A stretch of 64,000 nucleotides of DNA, taken from positions 62,001 to 126,000 of the forward strand of contig KE546980.1 of assembly GCA_000442125.1 (NCBI GenBank). Direction: 5' to 3'. Positions 1 to 11,713 of this stretch are shown here, piece by piece (the stretch's first letter is position 1; each line of letters starts with the position of its first letter). This stretch comes from Opeltia flavorubescens (Eukaryota; Ascomycota; Lecanoromycetes; Teloschistales; Teloschistaceae). Position numbers and translations under genes: made by a program. The notes under the pieces are model-generated. The model worked only from the letters and a program-made list of their open reading frames with translations, was not told the origin of the DNA and ran no database searches.

Positions 1-94
1 GCAGTCAATAGGATGCACCGGGTCAACGCTCGAGTATTCATGGGCTACATTGAAGATCCGTTTGATAAATTCGGCTGACTATCCAAAAAGTTGA

Positions 95-2515
95 TGAGTA
101 TGGACCATATTCCACTTCCTTTCCAATGCGCCTATCCTCACATTCAAGTCCCTTATTAAGAGAGGGAATCCAAACACTACATAATGATGAGAAGCGTCCT
201 AGCTCAGAAATCGCGAAATTCGTACAATCTTGGCTGTACTTCGACTTCTTAAGAGAATTCCTCGGTGATCGCTTTGCTGTACAAGACTTCATCCGACGAG
301 ACACGAGTGGTAATCGATATATCGGCACCGATCATCTCGAATGTTTGCTACATTCCTGGACATTCGATTTGGCCCATCGAAAAGACGAAACAAATATCGA
401 AATGACACTAGACGCAATTTACAAACTTTCCATAGACCATCGGGCTTTGTGTTTGAGGTTATCCATGTGCAATACTGTCGCCGACCATCCTTCTCTCCTT
501 CTATCCATCGCGATACTTGGCGAGACATTTATGGTAGCCTTGATGGATCTCTGCGCTAAAGTCGGGCTGGAGACGCCAGTCGTACAAAGATGGAGACTGC
601 ACAAAAAGGAATACCCTGACATCGCCCAGATGATGCTCGAGCTGATGCGCTCTCGGAAGTGGTGTCCCTATGATGTTAGGAGGCTAGATGTCGAGACCGA
701 TCAGGTTTTTATGCTGTACTATTACAGCATGCTGGCAGCGCCAAGGGCTGAGAAGAACCATGACGGGTGTTCGGAAGAGAGATGTCTTGCGATGTTGACG
801 AACCCATCTACGTACAAACTCTCACATCGTCGCGAAGACTGTTCTTGTCCCTTGCTGGCTGCGAATGAAGCCGAGGTAGCGAATATCCTTACCCGCGGAT
901 CAATTCCACTGATAAGCATGAATCTCGATACCTCGAGGCGCTCGATTGTCTCTGTCCATGATATCTCCTAAGCGGAAGACTTTGTCGCCATCTCCCACGT
1001 CTGGGCAGAAGGGGCTGGCAATGTTAATGCCAACGATTTGCATACCTGTTTGCTCGAAGATATTTCAAACCTTGTTCAACTGCTCCCATGGGGACAAGTT
1101 CAAACATCTGCTCCTTTTTGGATGGATACTCTGTGCGTCCCAGTGAAGCCTCCAGAGCTCCAGACACTAGCCTTGAATAACATGCGTATGCCGTACGAAC
1201 GGGCAAAATTTGTTCTCGTGCTAGATTCGCATCTGCGATCACTTCAATCGCATCAATTGAGCCCGTTGGAGATTCTTGCTCACGTCTCATGTTCCAGCTG
1301 GGTGCGTCGGCTGTGGACACTGCAAGAAGGCAGGTTAGCGCAAAGGGTCTGGTTCCAATTCGCTGATAAAGCCGTGAATGTTGAAAACCTTTACGTGACT
1401 ATGAATCGCACAATGACTCCATCAAGACTTGAAAGCCGGATGATTAACGATCTCTACGTCCAATTGCTGATGCATCTCGGCTACAAGCACGAAATCCGCA
1501 ACACAAGTGCAGTCGCCGGAGCACTCTCATCAAACAACCACGCATTGATGTCGAGATCCGTCAGTGTACCCACAGACGAAGCCCTCTGTCTCTTCAACCT
1601 GATGAACTTCGACCTAAAAACAATAACTGCGGTGCAGCCGTTGCAAAGAATGGAGTTATTCTGGCGCATGTTCGCCATGGTTCCCAAGGGGCTTCTTTTC
1701 TCAAAAGCTCCTCGCAAGATGTCGCCGAAAGGTCTACATTGGGCACCTTCAACATTCATGGGATTTCAAACGGAAAAGGAATGGAATGGACCTCAGGAGC
1801 TTAGCTCTCCGGCAGAAAACGAACCGCACGCGATACCAATAGAGTCTGGGCTTCAACTTGCCTTGCCGGGCTTTGTCTTCCATTCCAGACTGATTGAATG
1901 CATGAGAAGCTTTGATTTCAATGGAGATTCGATCTCATGATCCAAGACATGGACGGCTTGTGGTACGCTATGCGGCTTGAAGGGCCTTGGAGGCAGGATT
2001 CTGGGATCGATGTTGCGACAAAACAGCTTGTCGTCATAGTTGCACATGAGTTGAAGAGATCAGGTCTACCAGTCCAATCACAACATACGCAGAGCGACAT
2101 ATTCTCGTTCCAAGATCACGCTGTTGGAATCCTTGCATCCATTAATAAATTCGAAGCTGGTATAATTTATGCCACTGCTCATGAGCATGTAGCGTTGGAA
2201 CTTCTTGGTGAAGGTACTCAGCGATATCTATCCATCGCAATGAAATGTGCGTGCGGAGTGGATGTCCCCCATTCAGTTCTATTGAACGAGTCACATGCCG
2301 ATTCTAAAGAAAGATATAGAGCGACTGCTCAAGCTATCCTTGAAGACAAAGATACTTTGGATCTTCTAACCGCTCAAGCTCGCCACTTGGGCGAAGATGA
2401 TACTTATGAGCATCTGCTTGACGATATGCTGGACCAAGCCGTGGTAATGGCTCGCTTTGGCGATTGCTGTATGGTCGAGAAATTACCCGAATGCCAAGAA
2501 TGGTGCGTAGACTGA
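95..2515 (+). pseudogene. HET-domain (heterokaryon incompatibility) gene, reading frame broken
   Basis: Three open segments on one strand together read as one HET protein of about 800 residues. A short opening frame from an ATG near 101 (MDHIPLP...) resembles the usual start of this family. The next segment (126-968) carries FVQSWLYFDFLREFLG, a conserved N-terminal block. The HET core follows: FVAISHVWAEGAGN, FWMDTLCVP, MPYERAKFVLVLD and WVRRLWTLQEGRL. The third segment (1937-2512) supplies the C-terminus. The frame changes near 150-160, a TAA stop at 969-971 sits just before the core, and the frame changes again near 1937. No GT-AG intron repairs these points, so I call a pseudogene; sequencing errors in a draft assembly are the alternative. 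HET proteins mediate non-self recognition and cell death after hyphal fusion. Confidence 0.7.
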
Positions 2516-2994
2516 TACTGTGAATATCTTCAAGTTGATGTAAAGTCGCAAATGATAAAGGGACGGTTCGAAGAGATCCCCTGTGGTAAATACGTCGCTA
2601 AAACATATTGTTTTATCAACCATTTAAATCCTGGCATTGCATGTCTTAATATCCTTAGCTTACAACGGGGTGAACGTATGATCTGCTGTAATTGATACGG
2701 CTTGTATGCTGATCTCATACGATCGCAGATAGCCTCTTCGCGAATGACATCACCCCTGATCCTTCCTGCATGAACAGCGCAGACCGTGCCGTTCGGCTGC
2801 ATGTTCCTCAAATCCTTCTGATCCTTCAATGTGGCTTAGCCAAGCCAAACGGAAAGTTCTGACGGCATCCGCCTGAATAACAGAGATGAAAGAAAAGGTA
2901 TTTCCCACACGCCCTTAACACGCTTTAAAAATAATCCTGATTAATACTCCACGGCGACGAGATAGCTGTACTCCCCCGCCTAGAGGAAGACAGC
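2516..2994. other. intergenic, nothing recognised
   Basis: This is the spacer between the HET pseudogene and the LRR-like gene. I see no coding segment or repeat that stands out. Confidence 0.5.
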
Positions 2995-4293
2995 ATGTTG
3001 CTCTCCCAAAATCCATGTTTCAATATTCCTATTCTACTTGATCTCACTATATCAACTATCTTGCAATTCTCTCCCTTATCCTCCGCATCCATCCCCTCCA
3101 CCCTAGAAACCCACATCCAATACTCCAACGGCATCCACTCCAACCACCAAATCACCACACTCCACAACCTCCTTACCACAACCAACCAACTAAGCACAAA
3201 CATCTCCCTCTCCCTCAAAATCTCCGAATCGGGGTGCCTAATCTCCTACTCGCCATACGCCCTTCCCTTCCAACCCAGGGATCGATATCCACCCCTCAAG
3301 TCCCTTAAATTAGACGGATACGATTTCTCCGACTATGCCGGTGCGAGAGCCGAGATGGTTAGACGTGCAAATACCGGGATCCGTGCGTGGGGGAAATACC
3401 TTGCTTATAGATATCTACCACGTTGGCTGCGCCCCAGCTATAGGCCTTTGGAAATAGAATTCGACGAGGGATCGAACCTTTGTCTTTGGAAGGAGGCGAT
3501 GGATTGGTCTCATCTCGAGCGCTTGGAGTTGCGGAGGGTGGATTTAACAACTTTCTTGCAGGAGATGAATGCTGGGTTATTGCCCTCTCTGAAGGATGTA
3601 GCGCTTTGGCGCAGACATAAGGATACGCCGGCGGAACTAGTCGAGAAATTTCTTTTAGAATTGGAGAAGCCGCTGGAGAGGTTGTTTCTCCATGGTTTCA
3701 CAGGGGTGGTGGATTTGGAGAGGATTCTAAGGTTTCATGGTCCTACGTTACGCGCGCTTGAATTGAGGGAGGGGGTGGAGTATAGCTATGAGAGAATTGG
3801 GGATGGTATGGAGGTACTTGATATGGCGGGATTGAGGGTGGTGGATAGGCTCTGCCCGTATCTTACGAATTTGAGTATCGATGTCAATGGAGATGGTGAT
3901 GGCAGTGACGGGCTGCTTAGCCTCGGCGATACCTTTGACACAATTGTTTCGTTTGAGAATCTTCGGTATCTGGCTCTAGATCTCGACTTTGGTATCAATC
4001 TCCATAACGATCAGTGGAAGAATGGGATTTTCAACACTACAGCTGCATCGGAGCTATTCAACACCCTACGGAAGAAAAAAATGGGTGTAGGGTTGGAAAG
4101 CCTAGTCATCACGGTCGGAGGGTGGGGATGGGATTTCGACATGAATAGGATGGAGAGTAAGTGGATTTGTGATGCTCATACAGGAGCCGGAGAAGGGGAG
4201 GATGACTGCAGGCAGGTGAGTTGGGGAAGAAGACGTGAGATGGAAATGACGCAAACCGAAATTGATCAATGGAATAAACAAGTGGCTGGATGA
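2995..4293 (+). CDS. hypothetical leucine-rich-repeat-like (F-box-associated type) protein
   Basis: A single uninterrupted frame of 432 residues. Leucine-spaced strands such as LERLELRRVDL, LPSLKDVALW, PLERLFLHGF, LRALELREGV and LRYLALDLDF recur from about residue 170 to 330, as in the C-terminal LRR halves of ascomycete F-box proteins. The N-terminus (about 1-75, rich in Ser, Thr and Asn) contains LLDLTISTILQF but no clear F-box. The F-box may be lost, lie in an unrecognised upstream exon, or never have existed in this family. Codon use changes from C-rich (before about 3300) to G/T-rich. A substrate-receptor role in ubiquitin ligation is only a family-level guess. Confidence 0.6.
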   Translation: MLLSQNPCFNIPILLDLTISTILQFSPLSSASIPSTLETHIQYSNGIHSNHQITTLHNLLTTTNQLSTNISLSLKISESGCLISYSPYALPFQPRDRYPPLKSLKLDGYDFSDYAGARAEMVRRANTGIRAWGKYLAYRYLPRWLRPSYRPLEIEFDEGSNLCLWKEAMDWSHLERLELRRVDLTTFLQEMNAGLLPSLKDVALWRRHKDTPAELVEKFLLELEKPLERLFLHGFTGVVDLERILRFHGPTLRALELREGVEYSYERIGDGMEVLDMAGLRVVDRLCPYLTNLSIDVNGDGDGSDGLLSLGDTFDTIVSFENLRYLALDLDFGINLHNDQWKNGIFNTTAASELFNTLRKKKMGVGLESLVITVGGWGWDFDMNRMESKWICDAHTGAGEGEDDCRQVSWGRRREMEMTQTEIDQWNKQVAG

Positions 4294-4911
4294 GAGAAAG
4301 AGAAGGATGAAACATATCATCAGTAGTATCCCATGCCTTGCTATGGCACTAAACATAAGGGCTACCATGACTATCTCGCCTTCGTCTCATTCTTTATCCA
4401 CCATACAGGCTTGTAGTCGACTGTGTTACTAGTTAATCAGATATGTATTTAAGGCCACCAGGAATTCGATCTATCGATATAGTCTTCTTGGAAGCTCCCT
4501 AAACATGAAGCACAGAGGGTGTGCGCCAAGCTTTTCGATGCTATGAGTAGCAGGGGATGGGATAGCCTGAATGGTTACATTTCCTAGACAATGTAGTCAC
4601 GGTGGACGCCTCCACCTTCTGCTCGACTGTGTCTGCACATAGAGTCTGCAGATAGAGTCTGTGTTAATCGTCCGGAAAGGGGAAAAAGGTTGGGGTTTTG
4701 AATGATGGGTATCCTTCTTTAATGGCGCGTCAAACGAGCAAATTGAGCGGTGCAGAGGAGATACGACTTCAATAGCAGCGAGAAGGTTTTTAGTCCAGGA
4801 CAACCCAGCTGTGGGCGCACCATTCTGCTGGATGGAGCTCCGAAGCTCTTTCATTCCGTACAGGAACGATTCTCTGCTACATTCCTACACTTTTGTATTT
4901 CCCCATCCTCA
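4294..4911. other. convergent intergenic region
   Basis: The 3' ends of the LRR-like gene and the SAT4-type gene face each other here. No gene is supported. A small TCGAT-rich stretch lies at about 4468-4484. Confidence 0.5.
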
Positions 4912-6530
4912 TCAGAATAAATCATCCAGCCACTCCACCCTCTCGCTCACCGTGACCGTCACAGTAGTCTTCGCCCTAATCCGATTCCACGGCGTAACCT
5001 CCTCCTCCTCTTCCCTCTCCCTCCCATCCATCTCTAGAACCTCCTCCCCCACACCCGCCTTCCCCCCAAAGACACTAACATTATTCCTAACATCTGGGTC
5101 CCAACCTCCGTTTTGTCTACCTCCGCCATCGCTTAAGCGGTTGAACGATCGATCATAAGGCTTAGTATTGGAGTTGCTCCGCCACGTTGAAGCTAGATTC
5201 TGGCTTGAAGAGCTGAAATGCTCGCCTGTACCGGGGAGGTGCCGTGGAGCGGTGAGAGGAAAGAGGCGCACGAAGAGAGGGCGGAGGGAGGGGAGGCATG
5301 CGGAAAGGACGGCGATGGCAGGTTCGGCAGCCATCCAGATTGTGGAGGGGAGGAAATCCCCTAGGGAGAGATGAGCTGTGATGTAGGAGGCAGCGAATGG
5401 GAGAGAGGACTTACAGGTTGCGTCTTTGCCGTGGTAGTGGGCAAGTACCACCAGGCGAACCATGGAGACGGCAGTAACGCTGAAGCGAAGGGGAATTGGG
5501 TCAGCACGGGGCTCAGGGAAGAGGATCAACAGGTAGAGAGAAAGGAGGAACTGCTTACACAAGACCGGAAAAGAATATACCGATCAGAACCCATTTTTGA
5601 AGGGTACTGGCCCTCAAACGCCAGAGGAGAGGTAATGGCTAATGATATCTCCGATCAGCAAAAAGCTTGTATGTTCGGAGAATCTGAACCAACCAGCAAC
5701 AATATCGCCAAATCAGTAACAGTATTGATGGCTCCCTGAACAAGAAGGTATTTCTTGAACTGAATACATTTGCTGCCACCTCTTAAGCCACCTCCTAGCC
5801 TGATCCAGAAGTCGGCGACGGGAACGCATTGGAAGATAAAGACGAGAGTTGAAGCGATCTCGAATGCGATGACGAAAGCGCCGACGAAGAGCAAGATGCG
5901 GCGGAAGGTGAGGATGGGGAAGATGCGGTACTGGAAGAGGAGACTTGTAGGCGGTGAGCATGTCTTTGTTGGTATTGATAGGTCAGGATATGAAATGATC
6001 ATTGAGAAACGTACACTGAGAACTTGACAAAGGTCATGCTCAGCGAGTACATGACCTCGAAGGCGTAAAGATGTCGGAAGAACGAGATCATGGCAGGCAT
6101 GCTAAGAGTTATGATATGATGTCCGAGGGAAGTGTGTGATGCTGCAGTCGCTGTTAGTCTTGGCGTCTGACTTCGCTGTCTAGAGTACCCTACCGAGAAT
6201 GTTGACTATTTCGCAACCCCAGGAGAAGAGCTGCAATGGCGTAAGGAATCGTGATGAGGGTAATATTATCGTCTTCAAAGACATACCATGCCCAGGACGA
6301 CAGCAAGATCATCCCACTGTTGTTGATTAGCCTGGATCTCAGGTGGTAGGAATATTTGAAAATTGTACCCAAAAGCCAGCACCAGCCATCCATCGCGATG
6401 TCAATCGCAAGGCCACAAAGACAGTAGGGAGAACCAAGAGAGCGACAGAAGCATTGAGTACAAGCCTCTCATGGCTGGCATAGAGGGCAGGATCTTCGGC
6501 CGGCGAAGGGATATGATGTTGCGATGTCAT
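4912..6530 (-). CDS. SAT4/PTH11-like fungal rhodopsin-domain membrane protein
   Basis: Eight exons can be joined with GT-AG introns of 52-79 bp: 6369-6530, 6287-6316, 6194-6230, 6015-6141, 5694-5943, 5559-5638, 5415-5479 and 4912-5360. Total 1200 nt, 399 residues. The product has about seven hydrophobic segments with hallmarks of the fungal integral membrane domain: LRLTSRWMAG after TM1, WDDLAVVLGM, FEVMYSLSMTFVKFSVL, FQYRIFPI, INTVTDLAILLLPLPL and, near the end of the core, TIWMAAEPAIAVLSACLP. A charged cytosolic-type tail of about 110 residues follows. Some relatives (PTH11) are GPCR-like sensors of surfaces or chemicals; most have no known ligand. Exon junction phases all agree, which supports the model. 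Confidence 0.85.
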
Positions 6531-7785
6531 GACAGTGAATCGACACGTCGACTGGCGGCGTCTACACCCAGTGGAGGTGAATCAATTAATGAATGCGACG
6601 CTTCAGCTCTCTCCAGCGAAAAAAGAGAAAGAGAGAAATGATAACAGGAACCGACAAAAGAAGAATCCCATCCCACGGGCGCCGAGCCAGAGCAAAGGCA
6701 CCTCCCCTGCGACCTGCATGCCCATTCCAGGAAGACCGATGAAGAATCGCATGCAAGTTCAACCGGCATTGGGCAGGGCTGAAATCCTCGTGGCATCTTC
6801 CGTCACCGTGGGCCCAATGGCATGTGCCAATGGATATTGTGGCAGCAAGGTGAGACGGCCGGTACCTGAGCCAGAACAAGGGCTAAAAGCTTTGTGTGTG
6901 GAGCTTGGACCTCATAGCGGGGCTGCAACCAATCATTGGGATGAGAAACAACGTTGGGGGCTTGTCAGATTACGGGAGAGCTATTTTAGCTGGGCCCGAA
7001 GTGGACGATGGTTTCGTTTAGTGATGGAAGGATGGGGTCATTGAGGCAATTTGCTTTTGCCAATGCCGCAATGTTCGTGTGCGATGAGTTCGCAGTACGA
7101 AGCTTTCGTATGCTTGATGAAATGATCATAATGTAACACGAGAGGATAATGTGAAGGTGAGGGTATATTGTAAAGTAAGTATGGTTTGGAAATGACAAGC
7201 ATGCTCGATGTGGCAGTACCGAACTAGGCTGAAAGCTCTCTGGAGCGCTCGCTCGAGCGTGGTCTAGTGCCATCAGAGCATGGCCGGACCCGGAGTATGT
7301 TCGGCTTCTGCCGGCTCGGTACCGATCTGCCGATCTTCAGCAAAGTTGCCCCGCTGACAAGTTCTATCCTATCGGATGCCTTTTTCGTCTGACGCTTAGA
7401 GTGAATAGAACTCCATTAAGATATCATATGATAGGTGGATTGCTAATTTTCTCACGTGCTTCTGGAACTTCTCCTATAAGTCATCTCAAATATCCACGAA
7501 ATTTCATGTTCCAAGTTGTTCAGCTTCTTTCTCTTTTTAATACATTCAGGATGACATTTCTTGCATCACTAACGGCAGGTTTCGAGTCTTAATATGTATA
7601 CCGTTATTCCATTAGAATTTTCTTTGCTAGCTCTTGTTCCTCGGTGGTTTTTCTTTAGTATAGATGTTACAAGACCCTCAAGCGTCTTTTTGCGAACGTA
7701 AGTCTAGTTGCCTAAATTCATGTACTGTTTTTCTGTTCTTTGCATTGAATATTATTTATCTATAATCTGTACATGCAAGAAGTTA
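6531..7785. other. intergenic, upstream of the SAT4-type gene
   Basis: About 1.25 kb without a supported gene. An open plus-strand frame at 6529-7044 has biased, unfamiliar composition and starts on top of the SAT4 start codon. I treat it as chance. Confidence 0.5.
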
Positions 7786-8770
7786 TCATCCTTCTACTTG
7801 CTCCATCCAGTCAAGAGCTTGCTTAGCAAGTGATCTCGTCCGTGCATTCAAAAATTCCTGCGAATGCAATGACTCAAGGCGCTTCTTCCATGTGTTCCAT
7901 CGATCTCTCGAGATACCGGACTTGGATTCTGATTGCGAATCATGACTGTCCAGTTCATGGCTGTCCACGGTGCACCCGAATATCGCCTTACCGGCAATGA
8001 GCAGCCATTGTGCTGCTGCTGGAACTTCGGCCTTGCATTTCCGAGTATCAGCATGAGAGATAACAGTCTGGATGTCATCCGTGGAAGGATTCTGGGATAA
8101 TAAAGACATACATTTACCATCGAATCATCAAGCTGAGCCTCTTCATTCTCGAGCGCGGTGGCTATTTGCGCGATACCATTCAGTGGTACTCCATTGGCAT
8201 TATTTATGATGAACCGATGAGCATAGAAGGACTGTATGCTTTCCCATCGGCGGTAACAATCATCAGGGCTTCCGTCGAATTCCTCGTCTAGGGTGTATCG
8301 ATATGCCCAATAAGCTGAGAACCCATCGTCAGCACCGCCAAGGAATGTACTCGGCAGCAAGAGCGCTTACATCTCCGCGTATCATCGAGCAAAAGCTCGA
8401 ATGCGCCCAGATCCTTCCACGTCCTCCACCTTGGAAATCTTTCCCTTTGTGCTTCTGTCAAGTTTAAGTCATTGTCGGAAAGCGCTCGAATGGCATTGAC
8501 TAGCTCGATAAGTTGAGGCTGTTGGATTTGATAATGAGTGGCTGCTTGGACCAAGAGCCAGGCCAGTCGGTTTGGTTTGTCGTCTACCGGCTTCTCATCT
8601 TCGTCGATTGTCATAATGTCTTTTGCTGCCACCTCTGCCGTGGTCTGATCCGTCAAGAAAAGCTGAAGACATGCTGTCTCTCGTGTTGTGGGATATTCTT
8701 CGCCATTGGAATCGGCTATCTCTTCGAACCACGGATCTGACACGGTTGCTTTGGCAGCCGTGACGGCCAT
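7786..8770 (-). CDS. DUF3632 family protein
   Basis: Three exons (8371-8770, 8118-8314, 7786-8067), introns of 56 and 50 bp, give 879 nt and 292 residues. Conserved features of the fungal DUF3632 family are visible: an acidic N-terminal half with RLAWLLVQAATHY and FPRWRTWKDLG, then YWAYRYTLDEE, FYAHRFIINNANGVPL and, near the C-terminus, AAQWLLIAGKAIFGC and WNTWKKRLESL. The second 3' splice site was chosen at the AG at 8068 because it gives a 50-bp intron and a phase-consistent join; a nearer AG would make an implausibly short 26-bp intron. The family is common in ascomycetes, its biochemical role is unknown, and the protein is probably soluble. Confidence 0.8.
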
Positions 8771-9891
8771 GACTGTTGAATGTAGATTTGCGTGTAAAGC
8801 TTTCGTGCCAATATGGGTTCTAAGTTCGAAAGCATAAAAGTCTGAAAATACATGAGAAACGACATTATGGTTGATCGCCGCTGCAAATGCTATGTTGGTG
8901 TCTCAGAGTGGTACAAAGAACACATTGCGACATAAATATGCCGTGATCGGCAATGTATTTTAAGCCTCCGGCAGCTAATTACGGACGTGCCCACCTAGCC
9001 GGCGGCTGGGGCGTCTCGTGTCCGAGATTGGATTATCTGCCACTTGGCCTCGGTAAACTAAAGACAATGTGTACCGCACCATGACAGCGGCCCGTATCAT
9101 TCTATTCAAAGCCACTCATCAGATTGGAGTCTCTCTTGGATGGACAACAGCAATGTGTTGGTTAGGCAATATATTTGGATTGTACGAATTCTAGTACTCC
9201 GTCGTGTCTTACCTATCCATAGCAATGAGGACCCAATTGTGTCGAAGCCTCCATTTTCTCTTCGAAGTAGGCTGGCGCATGATACAAAGCCAACGCTTCG
9301 TCATTGGTGCATTTGCCCGCACCGATTTTTCCCTGACACTGTATCGAAACTCTAATTTAGAATTCCACGTCAACTTTTAAGAGGTTTCATTGTTTCCAAT
9401 TCATTCCCAATTCCAAGTCAGAAGTGGATTTTACAGTGTGCTCTAGATTCACTCAGAGTCTGCTAGAGTTTATCAATTCATAGAGATGATCTGCTTGATT
9501 CAAATAGATGAAAAGATAAATATAGAGGAGGTTTCAATTCGTCTGGCGAAATTATGCAGTGAATGTTTTCACCCCTAATCGTTCCATTTGTTGTACATTA
9601 CGTTTGGTATTCTAGTGCACGCTCCAGACTGGTACGGAGTTGGGACATCTTGAATCATGTAGGTCCAACACCTAGATTTGTTGCATCTGCAAGGACTTGT
9701 CCTGAACATATCGTTTGACGTCAGTGTACTTGACTCTTACAATGCTGCGCAAAGACTTCTATATAAGCAGGTCATGTTCTCCAACAACACAAAAGAAAGA
9801 ACATACATCTCTCCCTTTCGAATTTTCTTGACAATTATTCTGTCTGGACCATCAAGCAAGTAAACATCAAGAATTGTTGATCCTCGAGGCG
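8771..9891. other. divergent intergenic region
   Basis: About 1.1 kb between the divergently transcribed DUF3632 and ribonuclease genes, so it should hold both promoters. I recognise no gene in it. Confidence 0.5.
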
Positions 9892-11713
9892 ATGATATTT
9901 TCCAAAANGCATNTATTACCTGTACTCGCCGCGTTGACCGTGGTTAGAGCGCAAGGTCTCTTAGGTCAACCTACTTGCTTCACAGACAGCGACTGTACAA
10001 AGTTCAACTGCCCCGACGAGGATCAAAGACCATACTGTAAACCAACGCCGGTGGTGAATGGTGGCGGCACCAGTCCCTTCAATGATGGGTTAATTTGACT
10101 GCCTCCAAGATACGTCCTCTCACTGACTTACAATTTCTAGCTTTTGTCAATGCCCAGACGGTTCCAACGTCGTGACCGGATCACCTGGCGTTGCAACACC
10201 GACACATCCCGCCCTTCAAACTCCTGCTCCTTCAGTAGCACAAGCGACCCAAGCACATTTCACTACGAACGCCCCTGCACAAATCACGACCCACTACGTA
10301 ACGGTCGAAGAGCCAGAGACAACAATTACCCTTCCTCCAGATCCAATCGAGACAGGGGGCGATGTGGAAGGCAATGACGACGCACCAACGGAATGTCCCA
10401 ACGATCTTCCCAAACGTGACATCGTACTCCGAGAAACTGGCCAACGACGTCGAATCCGTGCCCTCGGTACAGACGGATCACCCATTGTCACTGTACGGCC
10501 AGCCAGAGCAAGAAAGACAAAGAAGCCCAAACCCCCAAAAGGACCAAATACCTCCAACTGTTTCTCCTTTAAGCACAAAGGGCCAATAGGAGGGCCATCG
10601 AATTCGGGAGACGTTCCAGGAAGCATAAGCTGCAGCGGCCGTAAGTTGCTATGTGCTCTTACATCGAGGTGTCGAAATGCTGCTGACACCATCAAAGCAA
10701 ATCATCAAAACACCTACGGCGCGGGCGCGATTTCAGCTGCCGTTTTGCAAGGAGCTCGATATCAACTAGGCGCCCAAGTAGTAACCTCAAACCGCTACCC
10801 CCACACCTTCGGAAACTCCGAAGGCCTAACCCTCCTCCCCGCCTGTTCCGGCCAAACCGTAAACGAATTCCCAATTCTCCCCGGAGGCAGCCTCCTAACA
10901 GGCGGCCGAGGTGTAGCAGCATCCACCGCCGGCACGGACCGCGTACTATTCACTCTCGAAACAGTCCAAAACAGCACGCAATACTGTGGTATAATTACGC
11001 ATTTCACCGATCAGAAGGATGGAAATGACAACCTCCCCTTCCAACTCTGCGGTCAAGCTGCATCGACGACGCAAAAAATGACAAGTCATCAGGAGACTTC
11101 GAGACGGATGTCAAATCAACAGCAGCAAACAACTCACCCCAACCCGACCCAAACCGCCAATGAGCCTGAACCCACAGATAACCACAACAGTAACTCCGGC
11201 GACTCAGGCAGCGGCTCAGACAGCAACATCCCCGGTGGATTTCCTGCCGGCGGTGGCGGCGGCGGAGGAGGTGGAGGAGGTGGAGGAGGTGGAGGAGGTG
11301 GAGGAGGAAACCCCGCCGGCGCCCCCGCCCCCCTCGCCCAAACCGTAAACGGGCACGCCACCACCCTCCCCCTCGTTCAAAGCGCACCCATTCCCACAGC
11401 CTTACCACCAGACGCCACACCCCACCCGGGTATACCCTCAAACCCCCTACCATCACAGCAACCCACCCTGATCTCTGTGCCAGCTGATAATCCTGTGCAC
11501 GCGCCTCCGGATGCGACGCCGATGTTTGGGACTCCACAGCAACCTACCATGATCTCGGTGCCAAGCGATAATCCCATGCATGCTCCGCCGGATGCAACAC
11601 CCATGCCTGGAGTTCCGCAACCAAGTGCTGGAGGTGGGAGTGATAATGGAGGAGGTGGAGGTGATGGTGGATACAGCAACAACCCCGGATCTGAAGGATT
11701 TAGAGGTCCCTAG
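9892..11713 (+). CDS. secreted RNase T1-family (guanyl-specific) ribonuclease with Gly/Pro-rich tail
   Basis: Exon 1 9892-10088, intron 10089-10140, exon 2 10141-11713. An upstream in-frame TTG is ignored; the ATG at 9892 opens a signal peptide that contains two Ns. A small cysteine-rich module follows (CFTDSDCTKFNC...FCQCPDG), then a basic Pro/Thr linker. The T1 catalytic set is complete: YPH (His at 10802), NEFPIL (Glu at 10865), TDRVLF (Arg at 10940) and GIITHF (His at 11000). After the domain come about 22 consecutive Gly, then Pro-rich repeats. A canonical intron may also lie at 10641-10697 (57 bp, GTAAGT...CTGAC...AAG). Its length is a multiple of three and it has no stop, so both versions stay in frame (589 or 570 residues). 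Family members cleave RNA after G; the tail could tether it to the wall. Confidence 0.8.
11249..11310 (+). repeat. GGN-repeat encoding a poly-glycine run
   Basis: Imperfect GGAGGT/GGAGGA hexamers encode about 22 glycines inside the T1-type ribonuclease gene, directly after the catalytic domain and a Ser/Gly/Asp linker. Such runs vary in length by slippage. Confidence 0.9.
11456..11617 (+). repeat. 81-bp tandem duplication in the ribonuclease tail
   Basis: Two adjacent 81-bp units start at 11456 and 11537. Each encodes 27 residues of the form QQPT-ISVP-DNP-HAPPDATP followed by MFGTP or MPGVP. The reading frame is kept. A degenerate partial unit seems to precede them. Confidence 0.85.

Noticed and set aside
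6529-7044. Open plus-strand frame of 171 codons
   Set aside because: It overlaps the SAT4 gene start on the other strand, has low-information Arg/Pro/Lys composition and resembles no family. It is more likely promoter or 5' leader of the minus-strand gene.
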